A stretch of DNA of 64,000 bases from Lysinibacillus odysseyi 34hs-1 = NBRC 100172 (lineage in GTDB: Bacteria > Bacillota > Bacilli > Bacillales_A > Planococcaceae): assembly GCF_001591965.1 (NCBI RefSeq), contig NZ_BCVX01000014.1:62001-126000 (forward strand), read 5' to 3'. Both the position numbers and the translations under genes were made by a program. The notes under the pieces were generated by a model that was given only the letters and a program-made list of their open reading frames with translations, was not told where the DNA came from and made no database searches. Below, piece by piece: positions 57,685 to 64,000 of the stretch; position 1 is the stretch's first letter; each line of letters begins with the position of its first letter.

Positions 57685-58827
57685 TTAAAGCATATATTTC
57701 ATAATACTTTGTGCAATATCATCAACGTCGGCTACCTCATCAACAAGCTGCGTTTCCACGGCAGCTTTCGGCATGCCATACACGATACATGTATCCGCTG
57801 ACTCTGCAATGGCCATTACGTTGCCGGTTTTTTTTAAGGCAGTCAGCCCTTTTGAACCGTCATGCCCCATTCCTGTCATAATGACAGCAATTTTATCAAA
57901 CTCTTTAAATCTGCTTACATCCTCAAACAACACATCTACTGATGGACGATGCCCTGAACGCGGCGGCTCTGTTTGGTCAAGAACGATGCCGAAAGCTGTT
58001 CCTACTTTACGCAGTTTTACATGATAGCCCCCCGGTGCAATGTAGGCTACTCCATTTTGCAAAATATCGCCATGCTCTGCTTCTTTCACCCGAATGTCGC
58101 TTAATTGGTCCAGTCTGGCTGCTAATGATTTTGTGAATCCTGCAGGCATGTGCTGCACAATTAAAATAGGTGCTTGAACCTGTGCCGGAAGTTTTGTAAT
58201 GACTTCCTGCAATGCACGCGGTCCTCCAGTAGAAGTACCAATCAGCACTACTTTTCTTGATGTTTTGCTCCATTCCTTTTGTTCTTGATTGAGGAATGGT
58301 TTGACAGGAGCAGCTTGCTGTGGAGCAGCTGTTCTTTCCCATCCGGTTGGTGGGGTAGGCGTTTGCACAGGAGGCACTGGGCGTTTCGTACCAATTGGCT
58401 TTTTCAGCTTTTTAATTGATACATGCGTCGCCTGCTCTACTTTACGAACAAGCTCTTCCTGAATTTTATGTAAATCTAACGAAATCGTCCCGCTCGGCTT
58501 GGCAACAAAATCAACTGCCCCATATTCCATCGCCATCATCGTTGTATCCGTTCCTTTTCTTGTTGTGCTAGAAAGCATGACAACCGGTACTGGACAAACC
58601 GCCATAATTTCCTTTAATGCTTCCAGCCCATTCATTTCAGGCATTTCGACATCCATTGTGACAACATCCGGCTTCAGCTGTTGAATTTTCCTGATTGCAT
58701 CTTTCCCGTTCCGAGCCGTTCCCACTACTTCTACCCGCGGGCTTCCGACAAAAAAGTCGCTAATCAGCTTCCTCATAAAAGCAGAGTCATCAACAATCAA
58801 CAGCTTGCTTTTTTTAGAGAAGACCAA
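57685..58827 (-). CDS. cheB: Protein-glutamate methylesterase CheB
   Basis: A 380-residue response regulator-esterase. The receiver has DD at 13-14 and the phospho-acceptor D59 (MDVEMPEMNG); a Pro/Thr/Gln linker; then the esterase with the catalytic set in GTSTGGP, HMPAGFT and MGHDGSKG. It starts at TTG immediately after the flhG stop. Confidence 0.95.
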   Translation of the reverse strand: MVFSKKSKLLIVDDSAFMRKLISDFFVGSPRVEVVGTARNGKDAIRKIQQLKPDVVTMDVEMPEMNGLEALKEIMAVCPVPVVMLSSTTRKGTDTTMMAMEYGAVDFVAKPSGTISLDLHKIQEELVRKVEQATHVSIKKLKKPIGTKRPVPPVQTPTPPTGWERTAAPQQAAPVKPFLNQEQKEWSKTSRKVVLIGTSTGGPRALQEVITKLPAQVQAPILIVQHMPAGFTKSLAARLDQLSDIRVKEAEHGDILQNGVAYIAPGGYHVKLRKVGTAFGIVLDQTEPPRSGHRPSVDVLFEDVSRFKEFDKIAVIMTGMGHDGSKGLTALKKTGNVMAIAESADTCIVYGMPKAAVETQLVDEVADVDDIAQSIMKYML

Positions 58828-59700
58828 TCAATCACGTCCTTTCGAAAATATACTTTTCAATTTTGATAAAAATCCCCGCTCCCCAGAAGGTGCATGGATC
58901 TCTTCACGGCGATGATGAACGAATATGCTTACCATTCGATTCATCGTTTTTGATACAGGCGCCTCTGGATAACCTATAACGAATGGCACCTGTTCTCTAA
59001 CTGCTCGGCGGACGATAGGATCCTCCGGCAAGGAGCCGAGGATCATTACTTCTTTCGAAAGGAACTTTTTCATCACGCTAGACAAGCGATTTAATGTGTC
59101 TTGCCCTTCTTCCTGCGTAAAAGCTCTATTACATAAGATTGAAAATTGTTTCTCACTGTCTTTTAAGTAAATATATTTCATCATAGAATAGGCATCCATG
59201 ATGGCTGTCGGTTCAGCAGTAGAAATGACGATAATTTCATCAACTGCTGTTAACAGCTCCAGTGACCAATTGGCCGCACCTGCCCCCATATCAAACAAAA
59301 TATAATCAAAAGTTCGTTGAAGATGCTCAAACCCTTCAATTAACCGATTAAACATGCTTTCTGACCATTCCATGAGAGAGGACATGCCTGAGCCGCCTGA
59401 AATATACCGCAAGCCATTTGGGCCTTCCTGCATTACCTCATTGATCGTGAAGTCACCATCTAAATAATCTTTCAGGCTTGTAGAAACACTTTTTCCTATC
59501 AATATGTGAATATTCCCCATACCAATATCCATGTCTAAAACGATTACTTTTTTTCCTTCTTTTGCAAGCAGTGTAGCAAAATTCATCGTAAAATTGCTTT
59601 TCCCTACACCACCCTTTCCACTGACAACGGCTATAGATCTTCCTATAGCACCCTCATTCTCAAGCATCTTCATTCTTAATTTTTCGGCTTGATCCCTCAT
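58828..59700 (-). CDS. flhG: Flagellar number regulator FlhG (YlxH)
   Basis: A 290-residue MinD-like ATPase. The deviant Walker A is GKGGVGKSN (residues about 29-37), with VLDMDIGMGN and FDMGAGAAN as the switch regions. It works with FlhF to set flagellar number and place. It overlaps flhF by 4 bases. Confidence 0.95.
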   Translation of the reverse strand: MRDQAEKLRMKMLENEGAIGRSIAVVSGKGGVGKSNFTMNFATLLAKEGKKVIVLDMDIGMGNIHILIGKSVSTSLKDYLDGDFTINEVMQEGPNGLRYISGGSGMSSLMEWSESMFNRLIEGFEHLQRTFDYILFDMGAGAANWSLELLTAVDEIIVISTAEPTAIMDAYSMMKYIYLKDSEKQFSILCNRAFTQEEGQDTLNRLSSVMKKFLSKEVMILGSLPEDPIVRRAVREQVPFVIGYPEAPVSKTMNRMVSIFVHHRREEIHAPSGERGFLSKLKSIFSKGRD

Positions 59701-60851
59701 TCACTTTCTCCTTGAAAGAACAATTCAAATAAATTTTCTAGGTCTGGTTGCTCAATATCCTCTGGTACTTCTTGTCCATTCGTATAGTAAGCAAGTCCCT
59801 TTTTATATTTAATCATTAAATTGAACATAGTGCCAATAGAATTTGTTTCATCCAGTTTTGTAAAAATAAACTTCTTAATTGGAATTTCCTTGAACTGGTC
59901 GACTATTGCTTCTACATCCTTTTCTTTTGCAGTTAAAGACAAAACGAGAAACGATTCCGCCTGGTCAGTAAAATTAATTAATCGCTGCAGATCCTCGACA
60001 TATTTGGCTTCTTTATAGTTCCGTCCAGCTGTGTCAATGAAAATGATATCTAAATGATCAAGTTTATTTAATGCATTTTTATAATCTTCAGCATTGTAGA
60101 CGATCTCGATAGGAGCTTGAAGCAGGCCTGCATAGGTTTTTAATTGCTCAATTGCTGCAATACGGTACGTATCTGTTGTAATAAAGCCAATTTTCTTCTT
60201 CTTTTCCAAAACAGAGCGCGCTGCCATTTTCGCAATGGTTGTCGTCTTGCCTACTCCAGTTGGCCCTAGAATATTAATATATTTTTTATCGTAGGTTAAA
60301 CCACCAATTTCCACGCCCTTCAGCTGCTCCCGTAAGTAATCCTCTACCACGGCACGCATATCCTGGAAGGAAATTTCCTGACTATTGTTCTTGAAATGCT
60401 GAAAAAGCTCATCACTAATTGCTGTGATGAGCTCTTTGCTAAGCTCTTGGCGCTTCAGGAAATCAATAAATGGCAAGAGTTCATCCGGATATTGGGATTG
60501 GATTGAATGACGCTGTAATGACTGCATAATCGATTTTAAATCAGCAATTTCCTTCTTCAACTCTTCATTCATTTGGTTATCAGCCGTTTCCTGCTCTTTA
60601 GCAGGAGAAGCAGCTATCTCCTTATAAGAAGAAACAGGCGCTGCAAAATCAGGCAGCGGAGATACGGGTGGCTGTTTTTCCACCCGGTCTACTCCCGCTA
60701 CTACTTCAAAACTCTTTTCCTTCACTAACCCGAAATACTTTTTCTTCGTCACCACTTTAGAGTTCAGAATAACCGCATCTTCTCCTAAGTCGGCACGAAT
60801 CATTTTCATTGCTTCTGCTATTGAGGGTGCATTATATTTTTTCATTTTCAT
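59697..60851 (-). CDS. flhF: Flagellar SRP-like GTPase FlhF
   Basis: A 384-residue SRP-family GTPase. A short B domain and variable linker (residues 1-115), an N domain, and the G domain with GPTGVGKT (196-203), DTYRIAA, DTAGRN and TKLDET. It marks the site of flagellar assembly. Start ATG 60851 overlaps the flhA stop (ATGA); the second ATG at 60845 is also possible. Confidence 0.95.
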   Translation of the reverse strand: MKMKKYNAPSIAEAMKMIRADLGEDAVILNSKVVTKKKYFGLVKEKSFEVVAGVDRVEKQPPVSPLPDFAAPVSSYKEIAASPAKEQETADNQMNEELKKEIADLKSIMQSLQRHSIQSQYPDELLPFIDFLKRQELSKELITAISDELFQHFKNNSQEISFQDMRAVVEDYLREQLKGVEIGGLTYDKKYINILGPTGVGKTTTIAKMAARSVLEKKKKIGFITTDTYRIAAIEQLKTYAGLLQAPIEIVYNAEDYKNALNKLDHLDIIFIDTAGRNYKEAKYVEDLQRLINFTDQAESFLVLSLTAKEKDVEAIVDQFKEIPIKKFIFTKLDETNSIGTMFNLMIKYKKGLAYYTNGQEVPEDIEQPDLENLFELFFQGESE

Positions 60852-62881
60852 TCTACATTCACCACTCCAACACTTTGAATTTCAACTGCAGCGTCCAACT
60901 CGTTATAAGATAAAATAGGGATTTGCGGGAAATACCGCTCTGTAAGCTGTCTTAAGTACATCCGAACTCCTGGAGAGCATAAAATGAGCGGAGTCTGTTC
61001 CATAAAGGATACCCTCTCTACTTCCCTTGCAATCGCTTCTAATACAAATTGGGAATCTTGCGGATCCATCGCTAAATAATTGCCATGGTCCGTTTGCTGG
61101 ATGCTATCCGCTATCATTTTTTCTACTTTCCCGGAAACGGTAATGACCTTTAAAGCGGGCTGCCCGTTTACAAATTGGGTAGTAATTTGACGTGCCAATG
61201 CCTGTCTGACGTACTCAGTTAAAATATCGGTATCACTTGTTAATTTTGCATAGTCTGCGAGTGTTTCAAAAATAATAGGCAAATTACGGATGGAGACATT
61301 TTCTCTCAGCAATTTCGCTAATACCTTTTGAATTTCCCCGATTGACAATGGCGCCGGAGTTAATTCATCGACCAAAATGGCATGTGTCTCTCGTAAATGA
61401 TCGATAAGCTGTTTTGTCTCTTGGCGTCCGAGTAATTCATACGCATTTGCACGAATCATTTCCGTCAGATGGGTGGAAACTACACTCGGTGGATCTACTA
61501 CTGTATAGCCAAGCATTTCCGCATCCTCTTTTACCTGCTCTGTAATCCATTTTGCAGGGAGGCCAAATGAAGGCTCAATCGTATCTATTCCTTCAATGGA
61601 ATTGTCATCACCAGGACTCATAGCAAGATAATGATCGAGTAATAGTTCTCCTCTTGCCATCTCATTTCCCTTAATTTTAATCCTGTATTCATTCGGCTGA
61701 AGCTGAATGTTATCCCGTATCCGTACAACAGGAATAACGATTCCCAGCTCTAAAGCAAGCTGGCGCCGGATCATCACAACCCTGTCGAGCAGATCGCCAC
61801 CCTGTGCTGCATCGACAAGAGGGATCAAGCCGTAACCAAATTCGAATTCGATTGGATCGACGCTCAGTAAATTGACAACGTTTTCCGGACTCTTCATCGT
61901 ATCGGCCGCAACCTCCTGCTCCATCTCGAGAATTTCCTCGGGATCCTCTTCCTTTTTCCGGTCGATCAGGAATGCACCTAAAATTAATGAAGCTGCAATA
62001 GGAACCGTAATCCATAAAGGAATTGGTGTAAAGATGCCTAATAGCAAAATAGTAGCACCGGCTACATAAAGCAGCTTTGACTGTGCAAACAATTGATTTG
62101 TAATATCAACACCAAGATTTCCATCGGAAGCTGCACGTGTCACTACAATCCCTGTCGCTGTTGAAATAAGCAGCGCGGGAATTTGAGCAACAAGGCCATC
62201 CCCGACTGTCAAAACCGAGAATTTATTTGCTGCCTCGCCGAACGCAAGGCCCATTTGTGCCACCCCTATGATCATACCGACTAATAGGTTGATGAATACC
62301 ATAATAATAGAGGCAATAGCGTCGCCTTTTACGAACTTTGTTGCCCCGTCCATCGCTCCGTAGAAGTCCGCCTCTCCGGCTACCTTTTCACGGCGCTCGC
62401 GTGCTTCCTTCTCCGAAATGATACCGGCATTCAAATCGGCATCAATACTCATTTGTTTACCAGGCATCGCATCTAACGTAAAGCGGGCGGCAACCTCTGC
62501 TACACGCTCTGCCCCTTTTGTAATAACGATGAACTGAATAATAACTAATAATAAGAAGATTACAATACCGACCAACACATTTCCGCCGGTTACAAAGTTA
62601 CCGAATGTTTCAACAACATCCCCTGCATCCCCCTCTGCTAAAATGGCACGTGTTGTAGATACGGACAATGCCAGACGGAAGAGGGTCAATAGCAGGATGA
62701 CTGTTGGGAATATGGAAAAATCCAATGCTTCTTTCATATTCATTGATGTCAATAACACAAGTAATGCCAATGTGATATTGATAATAATCAAGAAACTCAG
62801 CAACCAGTGTGGAAGAGGGATGACGAGCATCGCTACGATTAAAATAACCGCACCTAAAACCCCTAAATCGCGAACTTGCAT
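60848..62881 (-). CDS. flhA: Flagellar export apparatus protein FlhA
   Basis: A 677-residue core of the flagellar type III export gate. Eight N-terminal helices (about residues 8-310) with the FHIPEP-family segment RVAEVAARFTLDAMPGKQM, then a soluble C-terminal domain that docks chaperone-substrate complexes. Length matches B. subtilis FlhA. Confidence 0.96.
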   Translation of the reverse strand: MQVRDLGVLGAVILIVAMLVIPLPHWLLSFLIIINITLALLVLLTSMNMKEALDFSIFPTVILLLTLFRLALSVSTTRAILAEGDAGDVVETFGNFVTGGNVLVGIVIFLLLVIIQFIVITKGAERVAEVAARFTLDAMPGKQMSIDADLNAGIISEKEARERREKVAGEADFYGAMDGATKFVKGDAIASIIMVFINLLVGMIIGVAQMGLAFGEAANKFSVLTVGDGLVAQIPALLISTATGIVVTRAASDGNLGVDITNQLFAQSKLLYVAGATILLLGIFTPIPLWITVPIAASLILGAFLIDRKKEEDPEEILEMEQEVAADTMKSPENVVNLLSVDPIEFEFGYGLIPLVDAAQGGDLLDRVVMIRRQLALELGIVIPVVRIRDNIQLQPNEYRIKIKGNEMARGELLLDHYLAMSPGDDNSIEGIDTIEPSFGLPAKWITEQVKEDAEMLGYTVVDPPSVVSTHLTEMIRANAYELLGRQETKQLIDHLRETHAILVDELTPAPLSIGEIQKVLAKLLRENVSIRNLPIIFETLADYAKLTSDTDILTEYVRQALARQITTQFVNGQPALKVITVSGKVEKMIADSIQQTDHGNYLAMDPQDSQFVLEAIAREVERVSFMEQTPLILCSPGVRMYLRQLTERYFPQIPILSYNELDAAVEIQSVGVVNVE

Positions 62882-62911
62882 TGTTGTCCCTCCTAAAAAA
62901 TGTTACATGCT

Positions 62912-64000
62912 TTAAATTTTGCGTTTTATACGATATACATAGGCAAGAATTTCTGCCACCGCTTTGAAAAATTCCTCGGGAACCTGGTCGCCGATTTCCA
63001 CCTGGTCATACATCGCACGGGCAAGCGGTCTATTCTCCACCATTACGACATCATGTTCCTTAGCGATTAATTTGATTTTTTGTGCAACAAAATCAGTCCC
63101 CTTTGCTACTACACGCGGCGCATCCATACTATTTTCATCGTACTTTAATACAATCGCATAGTGCGTAGGGTTGGTTATGACGACATCTGCATGAGGCACT
63201 TCCTGCATCATACGACGCATCGCCATTTCACGCTGACGCTGCTTAATTTTCGATTTGATGAGCGGGTCACCTTCTGAATTTTTATGCTCATCTTTAATGT
63301 CCTGCTTTGACATTTTCAAGTTTTTTTCATATTCATATTTTTCATATATATAATCCAACAGGGCAATAAATAATAACATAACTGCTGCTGCCAGTCCCAT
63401 GATTCCTGTCAAGAGCGCAACAGTTGATAGAGTTTCCCACGGGCTTTGAAATGCCAGTGAAAGTACTTCCTCTAAATTCATCCAAATGACGGCGGCTGTC
63501 ACAACACCGAGGAAGGAGATTTTCAGAAGTGATTTTAATAGATTAATAAGCGCACGCACCGATATAATCTTTTTAATCCCTTTTATAGGATCAATTTTCT
63601 TCAAATCGAGCTTTAGTGTTTCTGTCGTAAAAAGAAAGCCGAACTGCAAATAGTTTGCTCCAACACCTGCAACCATAGCGATTGCCATGATTGGTAAGAC
63701 AATCACTGCCATCTCTTGAAGCGAATCGGTATACATCTTCATAACGGTTTCAATCGATACGGTGTCGATGAGCATATTTCGCTGAAATGCCTGAATCAGG
63801 AAAGCAAAAATTCCATCCTGCATCATAGGTGCCGCAAAAAACAAGAAAATAAACATAATCAGCAGCACAAAAGCAGCCGATACATCTTGGCTTTTTAGTA
63901 CTTGTCCCTTTTTACGTGCATCCTGACGCTTTTTAGGTGTAGCCTTCTCCGTTTTTTCACCGGCAAAGAACTGCAGATTCAATGTAACAATTAATTTCAT
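62912..64000 (-). CDS. flhB: Flagellar export switch protein FlhB
   Basis: A 362-residue membrane protein with four helices and the autocleavage motif N277-P-T-H in the C-terminal domain. Its ATG coincides with the last base of the window and the sequence begins MKLIVTLNLQFFAGEKTEKA, as expected for the family, so the gene appears complete although its ribosome site is outside. Confidence 0.94.
   Translation of the reverse strand: MKLIVTLNLQFFAGEKTEKATPKKRQDARKKGQVLKSQDVSAAFVLLIMFIFLFFAAPMMQDGIFAFLIQAFQRNMLIDTVSIETVMKMYTDSLQEMAVIVLPIMAIAMVAGVGANYLQFGFLFTTETLKLDLKKIDPIKGIKKIISVRALINLLKSLLKISFLGVVTAAVIWMNLEEVLSLAFQSPWETLSTVALLTGIMGLAAAVMLLFIALLDYIYEKYEYEKNLKMSKQDIKDEHKNSEGDPLIKSKIKQRQREMAMRRMMQEVPHADVVITNPTHYAIVLKYDENSMDAPRVVAKGTDFVAQKIKLIAKEHDVVMVENRPLARAMYDQVEIGDQVPEEFFKAVAEILAYVYRIKRKI

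Overview
The window is chromosomal DNA of a spore-forming, flagellated Gram-positive of the order Bacillales. Gene order closely follows the Bacillus subtilis pnp-ymf-cinA and fla/che-rpsB-polC-infB segments. Three things suggest the Planococcaceae/Caryophanaceae branch (Lysinibacillus/Solibacillus-like): some B. subtilis neighbours are missing (dapG, tepA, ylzJ, ylxY), DpaA is divergent, and there are extra small proteins around sigD. This placement is an inference from gene order and protein recognition. Almost every gene lies on the minus strand, so transcription runs right to left. The only plus-strand genes I support are a seven-gene block at 21.7-25.9 kb.

Right to left: (1) 64.0-51.6 kb is the late fla/che segment: flhB, flhA, flhF, flhG, cheB, cheA, cheW, cheC, cheD, an unknown membrane protein, then a terminator, a fresh promoter, sigD, an unknown small protein and a SwrB-like protein. 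(2) 51.5-37.8 kb holds translation, nucleotide and envelope genes: rpsB, tsf, pyrH, frr, uppS, cdsA, dxr, rasP, proS, polC. (3) 37.6-30.0 kb is the nusA/infB operon (rimP, nusA, rnpM, ylxQ, infB, ylxP, rbfA) behind a structured leader, followed by truB and ribF. (4) 29.9-25.9 kb carries rpsO, pnp and mlpA.

(5) 25.9-21.7 kb is the plus-strand accessory cassette. It contains a short GntR/YtrA-type repressor, two paralogous ABC ATPases, three related ABC-2 type permeases and a 55-residue membrane protein. A perfect 16-bp palindrome fills the spacer of its promoter, and a bidirectional terminator closes it. It interrupts the otherwise colinear mlpA-ymxH order and is the best candidate here for a little-described system.

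(6) 21.6-17.9 kb carries the dipicolinate synthase genes (ymxH, dpaA, dpaB) behind a sigma-K-like promoter, then asd and dapA. Together these cover the diaminopimelate/dipicolinate branch. (7) 17.6-13.2 kb has rnjB behind a long leader and an FtsK/SpoIIIE translocase. (8) 13.1-7.3 kb is a GntR-regulated nucleoside ABC importer (Bmp/Nup type). (9) 7.2 kb to the left edge is the ymf cluster: an M16 peptidase pair, the EF-P reductase YmfI, YmfJ, YmfK, RodZ, then pgsA and a cinA cut by the window edge.

I saw no rRNA, tRNA, CRISPR array, prophage, insertion sequence or replication origin.
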